NCBI RefSeq assembly: GCF_000014005.1
Contig: NC_008009.1
Location: 5,448,501-5,512,500 of the forward strand
Source of the DNA: Candidatus Koribacter versatilis Ellin345
GTDB lineage: Bacteria; Acidobacteriota; Terriglobia; Terriglobales; Acidobacteriaceae
DNA: 64,000 nt
Reading direction: 5' to 3'
This document shows, piece by piece, positions 9,309 to 18,490 of the stretch (its first letter is position 1; every line of letters starts with the position of its first letter). A program made the translations under genes and the position numbers. The notes below the pieces were generated by a model. The model made no database searches, had not been told where the DNA came from, and saw nothing but the letters and a program-made list of their open reading frames with translations.

Positions 9309-12300
9309 GTGAAAAAAAGTTTTATTTACTGTTCCCTGTTCCTCTCATTCGTCGTATCTGCGGCAGTTGCGCAGGACTTCGAGATCAACGGCGGCCAGCA
9401 GCAGCAAACACCGGCGCCGCAGAAAGCCGGTAAAAAATCCAAGGGCAAAGCTGCGTCTTCCGCTCCCGCCAACGGCGGCAGCAACGAAATCGGTTGGGGG
9501 AATAGCATCGAGGTCGGCCGTCTGGCTCGCGCCGCGCAGGATGCCCTGAAGCACGGCAATCCTGCCGCGGCCGCCACGTATGCTCAGCGCGCCGTCCAGG
9601 CTGCTCCGCAGAACAGCAAGCTGTGGCTGCTCCTTGGCTACACCTCGCGCCTCGCCGGACGCAACCAGGAATCGATCAACGCCTACAACCACGCGATCCA
9701 GACCGATCCCAAGTCTCTCGACGCGAAATCAGGCCTCGCCCAGACCTATATGAAGATGGGCCGCACCGACGAAGCCAAGCGCTTGCTCGCGCAAGTGCTC
9801 GCCGCCGGTTCCACCCGCCAGAATGACCTCCTCGTCGCCGGCGAACTCTATCTCAGGACCAAGGACTACCAGCAGGGCATCAACTACCTGCAACGCGCTG
9901 ACAACCTGAAGCCCAATGCGCACGCCGAGCTGCTGATGGCGATGGGCTACATGAAGATGAAGCAGCCGCAGAAGGCCAAGCAGCTTCTCGACATGGCCAA
10001 GCGCCGCGCGCCGAACAATGTCGAGATCTTCCAGGCGGTCGCCACTTTCTATCGCGAAGACCACGACTACAAGAACGCCATCGCGACGTTGAACAGCGCG
10101 CCGCGCAAGACGCCCGCATTGCTCGCCGACCTTGGCTTCACCTACGAACTCTCTGGTGATAAGCAGAGCGCCGCCGCTACTTACGTGAAGGCGGCCAACG
10201 CCGCGCCGAAAGAAATCAAGTTCCAGCTCAGCGCCGCGCAATCGCTCATCCAGAGCGGCGATAAGACGAAGGCCCAGGATTTCCTGAAGCGCGCCGCCGC
10301 CATCGATCCGAATCATTACCGCTTGCACGCCATCCGCGCCGGACTCGCGAAGTCCGAGAACCGCAACGACGAAGCGGTGAAGGAATATCAGCTCGCCCTT
10401 TCCGCGATGCCGAAGGAAGGCGTCCCCGAAGGCCAGCTCTATCCGGTGCTTCTCCGCTTAAATTTGTCTGAAGCGCTGAAAGATACCGGCAACACCGAAG
10501 CCGCCAAACAGCAAGTTGAAATTGCCGAGCAGGAAATTTCCAAGATTAACGTGGAAGGCCCGGCAAAGGCTGAGTTCCTCCGCGTGCGCGCGTCGATCAA
10601 GGCCAGTGGCGAAGACTACGCCGGTGCCGAAGCTGATCTGAAGGAAGCGCAGAAGCTCGATCCCGACAACCAGCTCATCACCCTCCAGTACGCGAACCTG
10701 CTCTGGAAGGCCGGGCGCAAAGACGAGTCGAAGCAAATGTACCTCGGCATTCTTCAGGGCGATCCGAAAAATCGTTACGCCCTCGAGGCCCTCGGTTATC
10801 TCGCGCGTGACGTGGGCGACACCGCCGGCGCCGAGCATTACTTCACCGCGCTCGCGCAGGCTTATCCCGACGACTACATCGCATACCTGGCGCTCGGCGA
10901 TCTCTACACCGCCACTCGCGACTTCACCCGCGCTCTCGCCGCCTACGACAAAGCCCACGAGCTAGCGCCCAATAACGCAATCGTCATCGCCAACGCCGCC
11001 AATGCCGCCATCGAAGCTCGCCAGTTCCCGCTCGCCGGACGCTGGATCGCGATGGCCACGGGCGAGATGGCTGACGAGCCACACGTGCTCGTCGAAAAAG
11101 AACGCTATCTCTTCCACAGCGGCAAGTATCAGGAAGCCGCGGTCGCCGGCCAGCGCGCGCTGGAAAAGCTGCCGAAAGACCGCAACGCCAGCGTCTATCT
11201 TGCCTACACGTATTACAACCTCGGCCGTTATGACGACGTCCTTGCCCTCAGCGACAAGTACGACAACATAATTCCGAAGGAACCGAACTTCCCGCTCCTC
11301 GAAGGCCACGTGCATCGCCAGTCGCAGCTGACGGACGAAGCCGTACAGGACTACACCCGTGCTCTCGAACGCGATCCCAAGATGGTGGAAGCCTACGTCA
11401 ACCGCGGCTATGCATTAAACGATCTGCAGAACGCCGAGCAGGCCGCGCAGGACTTCCACGCCGCGCTCCAGCTCAATCCGAACAACGGCACCGCGCACCT
11501 CGGCCTGTCGTTCTCCGAGCTGCAACTGCATCACGGCAAAGAAGCCCTGGCGGAAGCTGCCGCCGCCGAAAAGATTATGGGCGAGTCCGGCGCGACGCAC
11601 CTCGCCACTGCCACCGCGTATCGCCAACAGCGTCTGATGGCGCAGGCCGAGAAGGAATACATTGCGGCCATCAAGTTCGCGCCGCAGGATCCCAAGCTCC
11701 ACCTGGCGCTGGCGGAAACGCAGTACAACGAGCGCAAGTATCAGCAGTCGCTCAATACGCTGGCCGACGCTCTCACCCTCGATCCCAACGATCCGCTGAT
11801 CTACGCCCAGATGGCGCATGCTCACGCGGAGCTTAAGCATCGTGACGAGACGCTTCGTTACGTAACGCTAGCCGAGCAAACCGGCGGCGAGAAATCCGCC
11901 ATCCTGCTCGACACCGGAGAAGCCCTGCTCACCCTCGGCGATCGTGATGGCGCGATGAAGCGCTTCGAACGCGCCCTCGATGCCCCCGACGCCGACCGCG
12001 TCCAGGCCCGCCTCGCCATCGCGCGCCTCATGGTCCACGACGGCAAAAACGGCGACGCTCGCCAGCAGGTCGCGCTCGCTTTTGCAGAAAGCCGTATTGG
12101 CGAAGCTTCGCCGGTCACCCCCGACGATCTCGTCGAAGCCGCCAACATTTTCCTCTCGATCAACGATTTCGATCTCGCACAGCGCTACTTCGTAAAAGCG
12201 AAGGACGCCGGCGCTGCCGATGAAGTCGTCGCCATCGGCCTCGCCAATGTTGCGCTCGTTCGCGGCAACACCAACGAAGCCCAGGTCCAGCTCGCTTCCG

Positions 12301-13523
12301 TCGGAGATCCGGCGGAACAGGCACAGAACTACGATTACCAGCTCGCTCTCGGCGATATGTATCGCCAGCAGCGCAACGGACAACTGGCCCTCAGCGCCTT
12401 CGCGCGCGCTAACCAACTGAGCGGTGCGGACAACACGACCGCCGAACGCGCTCTCTTTGAAACCGCCGGTCAGGAGGGCATGCACATCAACGACAAGTTG
12501 AGCCTGCTCTCCGACCTCGACGTCCACGGCATCTTCGATAACGCGACCATCTACAACCTCGATCGCCAGATTTTCGGCGTCGTCGGGAGCCAGCAGCCGA
12601 TTCCGCCGCGCTCCACCACCGAGTCACTCTGGACCAATGGCTACCGCCTGCACCTCAATGGGCTCCCGTTGATCAGTGGTTTCTTCCAGCTTCGTAATGC
12701 TCGCGGTGAGTTCTCCGTGCCCAGCAACGCGCTGATCGTTCCCACTGATACCTACGATTACAACTTCAACACCGCAATCAATCCCACGCTGAAGATGGGC
12801 TTCCTCCGTCTCGACTTCAACGCCGGCGTCCAGTTCACGGTGCGCCGCGACAAAGATTCGCCGGTCGTGATGAACCAGAACCTCTTCCGCCAGTTCGTCT
12901 ACCTGCAGTCGAATTCCATCGGCGACTGGCTCCAGATTCGCGGCGAGGCCTATCACGAAGCCGGGCCCTTCACCGACCGCGACTTGAGCTCGCGCGACGT
13001 CGGCACCCGCCTCGAGTTCGTCGTCGGCCGGCCATGGGGACGCAATGCCCTCCTCACCGGCTACAGCGCCCGCGACATTCAGTACAACCCGAGCATTCGC
13101 GAATTCTTTACCACCAGCACATATGCCGGTTTGCAACACACTTTCGGACGCGAACGCAGTTTGACTGTCGCCGCGCTCGGCGAATACATCCGCTCCTGGC
13201 GCGTGCAGGACGACTTCTACGCCATCGCGCAGGCGATCGAACCCGGCGGCCGAATTACGTGGCAACCAAATAATCGCTGGAAGCTAGATGGAAATTTCGC
13301 GTGGGGTAAAGGCGAAGGTTTCGCCTTATATGACAACGTGCAGAGCAGTTTCTTCATCTCTTATGTAAAGCCGTTCCGCCGCTCGATGACGGATGCGTTT
13401 GGGGATGTACCTGTTGAGTATCCGCTCCGTTTCTCCCTCGGGGTTCAGACGGACAACTTTTATCACTTTACTGGCCGCGGACAGACTCAGATTCGACCTG
13501 TAATCCGTCTGACGCTGTTTTAA
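9309..13523 (+). CDS. TPR-rich outer-membrane exopolysaccharide export protein, BcsC-like
   Basis: The 1404-residue product starts at GTG 9309 with a signal peptide (MKKSFIYCSLFLSFVVSAAVAQ) and a Gln/Lys-rich linker. Residues about 60-1050 are a long array of TPR repeats. The last roughly 300 residues switch to beta-barrel sequence with alternating aromatics and end in LTLF, the usual outer-membrane protein C terminus. This layout (periplasmic TPR superhelix then C-terminal barrel) matches cellulose secretion protein BcsC and related PgaA/AlgK-AlgE systems. It is longer than BcsC (about 1150). It leads a cluster with glycosyltransferase and flippase genes, so a role in polymer secretion is inferred; the polymer is unknown. 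Confidence 0.82.
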   Translation: MKKSFIYCSLFLSFVVSAAVAQDFEINGGQQQQTPAPQKAGKKSKGKAASSAPANGGSNEIGWGNSIEVGRLARAAQDALKHGNPAAAATYAQRAVQAAPQNSKLWLLLGYTSRLAGRNQESINAYNHAIQTDPKSLDAKSGLAQTYMKMGRTDEAKRLLAQVLAAGSTRQNDLLVAGELYLRTKDYQQGINYLQRADNLKPNAHAELLMAMGYMKMKQPQKAKQLLDMAKRRAPNNVEIFQAVATFYREDHDYKNAIATLNSAPRKTPALLADLGFTYELSGDKQSAAATYVKAANAAPKEIKFQLSAAQSLIQSGDKTKAQDFLKRAAAIDPNHYRLHAIRAGLAKSENRNDEAVKEYQLALSAMPKEGVPEGQLYPVLLRLNLSEALKDTGNTEAAKQQVEIAEQEISKINVEGPAKAEFLRVRASIKASGEDYAGAEADLKEAQKLDPDNQLITLQYANLLWKAGRKDESKQMYLGILQGDPKNRYALEALGYLARDVGDTAGAEHYFTALAQAYPDDYIAYLALGDLYTATRDFTRALAAYDKAHELAPNNAIVIANAANAAIEARQFPLAGRWIAMATGEMADEPHVLVEKERYLFHSGKYQEAAVAGQRALEKLPKDRNASVYLAYTYYNLGRYDDVLALSDKYDNIIPKEPNFPLLEGHVHRQSQLTDEAVQDYTRALERDPKMVEAYVNRGYALNDLQNAEQAAQDFHAALQLNPNNGTAHLGLSFSELQLHHGKEALAEAAAAEKIMGESGATHLATATAYRQQRLMAQAEKEYIAAIKFAPQDPKLHLALAETQYNERKYQQSLNTLADALTLDPNDPLIYAQMAHAHAELKHRDETLRYVTLAEQTGGEKSAILLDTGEALLTLGDRDGAMKRFERALDAPDADRVQARLAIARLMVHDGKNGDARQQVALAFAESRIGEASPVTPDDLVEAANIFLSINDFDLAQRYFVKAKDAGAADEVVAIGLANVALVRGNTNEAQVQLASVGDPAEQAQNYDYQLALGDMYRQQRNGQLALSAFARANQLSGADNTTAERALFETAGQEGMHINDKLSLLSDLDVHGIFDNATIYNLDRQIFGVVGSQQPIPPRSTTESLWTNGYRLHLNGLPLISGFFQLRNARGEFSVPSNALIVPTDTYDYNFNTAINPTLKMGFLRLDFNAGVQFTVRRDKDSPVVMNQNLFRQFVYLQSNSIGDWLQIRGEAYHEAGPFTDRDLSSRDVGTRLEFVVGRPWGRNALLTGYSARDIQYNPSIREFFTTSTYAGLQHTFGRERSLTVAALGEYIRSWRVQDDFYAIAQAIEPGGRITWQPNNRWKLDGNFAWGKGEGFALYDNVQSSFFISYVKPFRRSMTDAFGDVPVEYPLRFSLGVQTDNFYHFTGRGQTQIRPVIRLTLF

Positions 13524-13540
13524 GAAGCCAGGAAGGGCCC

Positions 13541-14791
13541 ATGAAGATTTGCCTGGTCACAGCCTTCCCGCCTAGCCGCCGAGGGCTGAACGAATACGGG
13601 TACCACATCGCACGTGAGCTCCAGCGCGATCCCGTGCTCAGCGTCACTGTGCTCGCCGACGAGTTGGAGACGCCTGAGCCGGAGTTGGCAGAATTTGACG
13701 TCAACCGCGTTTGGCGCTTCGACAGCCTCTCCAACCCCTCACGCCTCGCCAAAGCCATCCGCTCCTGCAAGCCGGATGTGGTTTGGTTCAACCTGTTGTT
13801 CTCAACCTTCGGGAACAACCCGCTCGCGGCGTTCTCCGGTCTCACCATCCCCGCCACTACCCGCATGGGCGGCTGCTACACCCACGTCACCCTCCATCAC
13901 TTGATGGAGAACATTGATCTCTCGCATGCCAACGTTCGTTTCCCGCGCGCCTATCGCTTTGCCGGAAATGTCGCCACCCGCATGCTGCTCGCCGCCAACT
14001 CGATTAGCGTCCTGTTGCCGGCCTACCGTCGTACGCTCATCAACAAATACAAGGGCGAAAACGTTCACTTCCGCGCCCACGGCATCATGTCGGCCCGGCC
14101 TGAACCGCCCGATTACTCGCGCCGTGGCGTCCCTGACCATCGCGTCCTCGCCTTCGGCAAGTGGGGCACATACAAGCGCCTCGAGCTCTTGATGGACTCT
14201 TTTGAGCTAGTCGTGAAGCGCCTGCCGAATGCCAAACTTATCGTCGCCGGCAGCGATCACCCTATGACCCCCGGCTACCTCGATAGCATTGCCGAAAAAT
14301 ATAAGGACGACCCGCGCATCGAATTTGTCGGATACGTCGCGGAAGAAGACATCCCCGAACTCTTCCGTAGCTCCAGCGTTCTAGTCATGCCTTACTCCTC
14401 CGCCACAGGTTCTTCCGGAGTCGCACATCTCGCAGCCGAGTTTGGGCTTCCCATTATCTGCGCCGATATTCCCGACTTCCACGAGATGGCCGATGACGAA
14501 GGATTGGGCATCCTCTTTTATCAAACCGGTAGCGAAAGGAGCCTCGCCGACCAGATCTGCGGTCTGCTTAATTCGCCCGAAATGATGAAAGAGATGTCGG
14601 AACAAAATTTTTCCGCCGCGCTACGACAGACCATGCCGCAGATCATCCGGCAATATCTGCGCTCGTTTGACTTGCACCAGCGCCAGCGCGCGTTGCAGCC
14701 CATCGCTCGCTTTCGCCGCATCCCCGGTTGGGTGCCCTCGCGTTCGGCCATCTTTCGCGCTGCCGCGCCAAGGTGGGTGCCATGGATGTAA
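13541..14791 (+). CDS. Glycosyltransferase, GT-B fold (family 4 type)
   Basis: The 416-residue protein begins MKICLVTAFPPSRRGLNEYGYHIA, the N-terminal Rossmann strand and Gly-rich loop of GT-B enzymes. The C-terminal nucleotide-sugar domain is clear: VLAFGKWGTYKRLELLMDSF, AKLIVAGSDHP, IEFVGYVAEEDIPELFRSSSVLVMPY. The usual E-x7-E motif is changed: the first acidic position is within ATGSSGVAHLAAEFGLP, where only the second Glu is kept. It should transfer a sugar from a nucleotide donor in the cytoplasm to a growing lipid-linked oligosaccharide. A good ribosome site (AGGAAGG) precedes the ATG, and the stop overlaps the next gene by 10 bases. Confidence 0.92.
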   Translation: MKICLVTAFPPSRRGLNEYGYHIARELQRDPVLSVTVLADELETPEPELAEFDVNRVWRFDSLSNPSRLAKAIRSCKPDVVWFNLLFSTFGNNPLAAFSGLTIPATTRMGGCYTHVTLHHLMENIDLSHANVRFPRAYRFAGNVATRMLLAANSISVLLPAYRRTLINKYKGENVHFRAHGIMSARPEPPDYSRRGVPDHRVLAFGKWGTYKRLELLMDSFELVVKRLPNAKLIVAGSDHPMTPGYLDSIAEKYKDDPRIEFVGYVAEEDIPELFRSSSVLVMPYSSATGSSGVAHLAAEFGLPIICADIPDFHEMADDEGLGILFYQTGSERSLADQICGLLNSPEMMKEMSEQNFSAALRQTMPQIIRQYLRSFDLHQRQRALQPIARFRRIPGWVPSRSAIFRAAAPRWVPWM

Positions 14792-15957
14792 GGGCCATAC
14801 TCGTCGTCGGCAACACCGCGCCTGCCAATACCAAAGCGCCGCGCACTGAGTCCTTCGCGGGATTACCGCTCGCCCTCTACGATGTGCTCGGCAAGTCGGT
14901 CCTCGCACGCACTGTCCAGCGCCTGCAGCATTTCGGCATCACGCAGTTCACTACCGTGTGCGATGAGAAGACTGGCGGCGCGCTTGACGCTCGCGTGAAA
15001 CAGGAATGGAACGTTGTCGTCGAAGATCACGGCCTCTGGCGCTCTGCCGAGTCGGTCTTCAATGACTTCGTGCAGCAGGGCGCCGAACTGGTGCTCGTTC
15101 TGCGCATCGGCGCCTACGCCGAACTCGATTACGAAGAATTCGTCCAGTTCCATCTCGAACAGCACGGGCGCGCTACCGTCGCCGTGGACGCTCGCGGTTA
15201 CCGTATCGGCATTGTCGCGCTCTCTGCTTCACGTCGCAACGACGCCGCCTACCTTTTCCGTCACAACATGGAAGAGTTCCGGGTGCCCTGCGTGCAATAT
15301 CAGTTCCGCGGCTATCTCAACCGCCTCATCACGCCTGCTGACCTTCGCCAGCTCAGCGTTGACGCGCTTCTCCAGAACAACCACATCCAGCCCATCGGCC
15401 GCGAGATTCGGCCTGGCGTCTGGGCAGGCCCACGCGCGCGCATTCATCCCCGCGCCCGCATCGTCGCCCCGGCGTACATCGGAGAGCGAGCCAAGCTCCG
15501 CGCCTCCGCTGTCATCACCCGCTTCACCTGCATCGAACATCATGCCGTCGTGGATTGCGGCACGGTGCTTGAGAACACTTCGATCGCGCCCTATACCTAC
15601 GTCGGCGCCGGGCTCGATATCAATTACGCCATCGTCGGCCGCAACCGTATCGCCAGTTTGCGTCGCAATGTAGAGGTCGAAATTAAAGACCCGAGGTTGC
15701 TGTCGACACTCGCAACCAGTGCTCCAGTCCGCGCCCTGCGCGAGATGGGGGCCCTCGCTGCATATTTGCCCCAACAGTTGTTCCGCGGCATGTTCTCGCG
15801 GTCCCAGCGCACCATGCCGACGGACATCCCGGCCGCAGTCAATACTCCTTCCGCAGCGTTGAAGGAGCCGGCCCTAACGAACCCAGGTGGGAGCATCAAC
15901 TCAACACCAGAGTTCCCCTCCGAATTAGTGGTAGTGAGGAGATATGGAAACGAGTAG
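14782..15957 (+). CDS. Degenerate NDP-sugar nucleotidyltransferase with left-handed beta-helix domain
   Basis: From ATG 14782 the product is 391 residues; the earlier in-frame start at 14728 would lie deep inside the glycosyltransferase gene. Residues 1-130 keep the outline of a sugar-1-phosphate nucleotidyltransferase (FAGLPLALYDVLGKSVLARTVQRL) but the signature G-x-G-T-R-x(n)-K loop is missing; the start reads AILVVGNTAPANTKAP. Residues about 215-310 are hexapeptide repeats of a left-handed beta helix (RIHPRARIVAPAYIGERAKL, then VDCGTVLENTSIAPYTYVGAG). The tail is Pro/Ser-rich. It may bind rather than make a nucleotide sugar, or act as a scaffold; that is inference. Confidence 0.78.
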   Translation: MDVRAILVVGNTAPANTKAPRTESFAGLPLALYDVLGKSVLARTVQRLQHFGITQFTTVCDEKTGGALDARVKQEWNVVVEDHGLWRSAESVFNDFVQQGAELVLVLRIGAYAELDYEEFVQFHLEQHGRATVAVDARGYRIGIVALSASRRNDAAYLFRHNMEEFRVPCVQYQFRGYLNRLITPADLRQLSVDALLQNNHIQPIGREIRPGVWAGPRARIHPRARIVAPAYIGERAKLRASAVITRFTCIEHHAVVDCGTVLENTSIAPYTYVGAGLDINYAIVGRNRIASLRRNVEVEIKDPRLLSTLATSAPVRALREMGALAAYLPQQLFRGMFSRSQRTMPTDIPAAVNTPSAALKEPALTNPGGSINSTPEFPSELVVVRRYGNE

Positions 15958-16405
15958 GCCCGTAGTCGTGAAACGTATACCCGAACGGCTCAATTCCCCG
16001 GCAGCAAAGAAGTTCCTGAACGAGGTGGAACCTTTTCTCCGCTCTGACCGGCCCCAATTAGTCTTCGATCTGTCCCAGGTCAAGCAGATGGACGCCGCTG
16101 GCGTTGACATGCTGCTCCATTGCCTGAACGAAACCATGAAGCGCGACGGCGACGTCAAACTCGCGTCGCTCTCGCCGCAGGCCGCGGTGGTCCTCGAGAT
16201 GACGCGCACCGAGCGCCTCTTCGAGATCTACCAGAATTCTGCCGATGCCGTGCGCAGCTTCAGCAGCTTCCTGCCGAATGCCTTGAAGCACTCGTACGCT
16301 CATTCGTACGCCAGCTTCGCGCCTACGACACCGATCGCCTTCCCCATGGGCAACGTGCAATTGCCCCTGCCGGAGAACAACGACGGCACTGAAAACGCAG
16401 CATGA
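15944..16405 (+). CDS. STAS-domain protein (anti-sigma factor antagonist-like) lacking the phospho-serine
   Basis: The 153-residue protein has a STAS fold at about 8-110: VVVKRIPERLNSPAAKKFLNEV, then LVFDLSQVKQMDAAGVDMLL. In classical anti-anti-sigma factors the DSSG motif carries the regulatory serine; here it is D50-A51-A52-G53, so phosphorylation at that place is not possible. The C-terminal 40 residues are an extra tail. It starts 14 bases inside the previous gene, after GAGGAG, and overlaps the flippase gene by 4 bases (ATGA), so it is translated as part of the polysaccharide operon. A constitutively active or purely structural STAS role is inferred. Confidence 0.85.
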   Translation: METSRPVVVKRIPERLNSPAAKKFLNEVEPFLRSDRPQLVFDLSQVKQMDAAGVDMLLHCLNETMKRDGDVKLASLSPQAAVVLEMTRTERLFEIYQNSADAVRSFSSFLPNALKHSYAHSYASFAPTTPIAFPMGNVQLPLPENNDGTENAA

Positions 16406-17715
16406 GCACAAGCCCTGAGACCTTGCCCGGCCTCCCAGCCCGCCAATCCCGCGGGCTGGCGCAGTCTCTGCGCATTGCGCCGGCGCACTCGCGGCTTGTG
16501 GGCGGCAGTCTCATCATGCTCGGCGGCATGGTGCTCGTCAGCCTTCTGAACTTCGGTTACAACATCGCCGTTGCCCGCATGCTCGGCGCCGCCGAATTCA
16601 GCCAGGCAGCAGCGGCGGTCACCCTGCTGATGATTGTTTCCTGTCTCACACTGGCTTTCCAGATGGTCTGCGCCAAGTTCGTGGCCAGGAACGCAACCAA
16701 CTCGGAGAAATCGCACGTCTATCGCGCGCTGTTGCGCCGTGCCTGGACTGCCGGCCTCAGCATTGGCATTGTCCTTACGATCTTCAACCGCCAGGTCGCT
16801 GCGTGGCTCAACATGCCCTCCGCGACGCTCGTTATCGTCCTCGCGCTCGGCATGGCTTTCTACGTTCCTCTCGGCGTGCGACGCGGCGGCATGCAGGGTG
16901 TTTATCAATTCCGCCGGCTGAGCCTCAATTTCATCATCGAGACCAGCGTCAAGCTCGTCTCCGCAATCGTCTTAGTCCACTTGGGTTACGGAATTCTCGG
17001 CGCCGTCGCCGCCATCTCCATCTCAGTGGTGGCTGCCTACTTCCTTCCTCCCACTCCAATTGCCTTACGTGAGCAGCCGAAAGCAGGGCTGCCGGCATCT
17101 TTTGGGGAAGGCATACAGGCGATCATCTTCTTCATTGGACAGGTGATCATCAACAACATCGACATCCTGATGGTGAAGCATTTCTTCCGACCCGATGTCG
17201 CCGGTCTGTACGCCGCAGTTGCTTTGGTCGGACGCGTTCTTTACATCGCGTCCTGGCAAGTGATCAGCGCTATGTTTCCGATTGCCGCCGCAGGCCGCTC
17301 CGAATCCGAAGGCCGTGAAAGCCGAATGGTCGTGCTCATTCCATTCGGCTTCGTCACCGCGATGACCGTGGTCTTCATGGCGATTCTCGGTCTCTTCCCG
17401 CAAACGATCCTGCACTTGCTCTTCGGCGCGAAGTTCAACACTGACTCCAGCAACCTGCTTCTTCTCTACGCCGCCGCTACCGGCGGTTACGCACTCAGCG
17501 TGGTTCTGATGGCCTACGAGATGTCGCGCCGCATCGCCAACACCGGCTGGTTCCAGCTCGTCATCAGCGGACTCGTCGTCCTCGGCATCACCATGTTCCA
17601 TAACACGCTCCGCGACGTCATCGTGGTGCAGCAGGTCCTGATGGTCGTCCTATTTACCGCCGTAGCCGTGCCGTTTGTTCTCGCGCGGCGCTTCCGAACC
17701 CGGGGGGCAGCATGA
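16402..17715 (+). CDS. Polysaccharide flippase (Wzx/MATE-like, MOP superfamily)
   Basis: A 437-residue integral membrane protein with about twelve hydrophobic helices, opening with MLGGMVLVSLLNFGYNIAVARMLGAAEFSQAAAAVTL, the pattern of oligosaccharide flippases of the MOP superfamily. The helix 7-8 region INNIDILMVKHFFRPDVAGLYAAVALVGRVLY is also characteristic. Such proteins move undecaprenyl-linked oligosaccharides across the cytoplasmic membrane. It overlaps the STAS gene at its start (ATGA) and the next gene at its stop (4 bases), confirming one operon. A Wzy-type polymerase is not visible within this cluster. Confidence 0.92.
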   Translation: MSTSPETLPGLPARQSRGLAQSLRIAPAHSRLVGGSLIMLGGMVLVSLLNFGYNIAVARMLGAAEFSQAAAAVTLLMIVSCLTLAFQMVCAKFVARNATNSEKSHVYRALLRRAWTAGLSIGIVLTIFNRQVAAWLNMPSATLVIVLALGMAFYVPLGVRRGGMQGVYQFRRLSLNFIIETSVKLVSAIVLVHLGYGILGAVAAISISVVAAYFLPPTPIALREQPKAGLPASFGEGIQAIIFFIGQVIINNIDILMVKHFFRPDVAGLYAAVALVGRVLYIASWQVISAMFPIAAAGRSESEGRESRMVVLIPFGFVTAMTVVFMAILGLFPQTILHLLFGAKFNTDSSNLLLLYAAATGGYALSVVLMAYEMSRRIANTGWFQLVISGLVVLGITMFHNTLRDVIVVQQVLMVVLFTAVAVPFVLARRFRTRGAA

Positions 17716-18473
17716 AGAAGCTGCAACGCATTACCGAAGCCGAAGTCATCAATGACTTCTTGCAGAACGAGTTCTACCAGGGCGAGTTCCATCACGACCG
17801 CGACCGCTTCGAAGACCTCGTTCTCAACGCCGATACCACCAGCGAACGCGACAACGCCATTCGCCGCGCCCTGCTCTTCCGTCGCCGCGGCCACATGTGG
17901 CGCGAACTGCCCGACGACACCCAGTGGTGGCAGATCGACGTCGAGCCCGAAGACATGAAGCACATCCGCGTCTTCCCTCGCGCACAGTGGCGCAAGGTCT
18001 CCAACGGCAGCTTCTTAATCAGCGACATCGTGCAGCGCATCAAGACCCAACGTTTTCGCGGCCAGACCCGCGGCTTCGTCGCCAAGATCCAGTCGCTCAG
18101 CTATCGCCTCCGCGTCAGCAAAGACGACAGCTCCGTCATGCTCATCGGCATCGACGAGCAGCATCCCCTGACGATTCTAGAGGGCAACCACCGCCTCACC
18201 GCGGCCCTGCTCGCCTCGCCGGCGTTGCTCCAGCAGCGCTTCAAGATCTTCTGCGGGTTGTCTCCCCGGATGGCCGAATCGTGTTGGTACGAGACAAATT
18301 TGCCCAACCTCTGGCGCTACGCCAAAAACCGGGCCCGCAACTTCACCTATGACAAGGACGCCGACGTGGAACTTGTCGAGAAACAGTTCGCTCAGCAGGG
18401 CCAAAACTCGCATCCAAATCTAGCAGCGAGCAGCGCTGCTGCCGCCCGGCCCTATAGCGAATCCACGAAATAG
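17712..18473 (+). CDS. Protein of unknown function with a ParB/Srx-like GNHR motif
   Basis: The 253-residue soluble protein overlaps the flippase stop by 4 bases. I do not recognise the full-length family. Residues 153-167 read LTILEGNHRLTAALL, close to the 'dG.hR..A' motif of ParB/sulfiredoxin-like folds, in which this loop binds nucleotide (CTP in ParB). The flanking sequence is rich in Trp and Arg (HMWRELPDDTQWWQIDV, RYAKNRARNF). There is no helix-turn-helix region as in true ParB. Its place in a polysaccharide operon suggests a nucleotide- or sugar-nucleotide-dependent step; this is inference. The Ala/Ser-rich C terminus looks disordered. Confidence 0.75.
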   Translation: MKKLQRITEAEVINDFLQNEFYQGEFHHDRDRFEDLVLNADTTSERDNAIRRALLFRRRGHMWRELPDDTQWWQIDVEPEDMKHIRVFPRAQWRKVSNGSFLISDIVQRIKTQRFRGQTRGFVAKIQSLSYRLRVSKDDSSVMLIGIDEQHPLTILEGNHRLTAALLASPALLQQRFKIFCGLSPRMAESCWYETNLPNLWRYAKNRARNFTYDKDADVELVEKQFAQQGQNSHPNLAASSAAAARPYSESTK

Positions 18474-18490
18474 GAAGTAGAGACAGTTCC

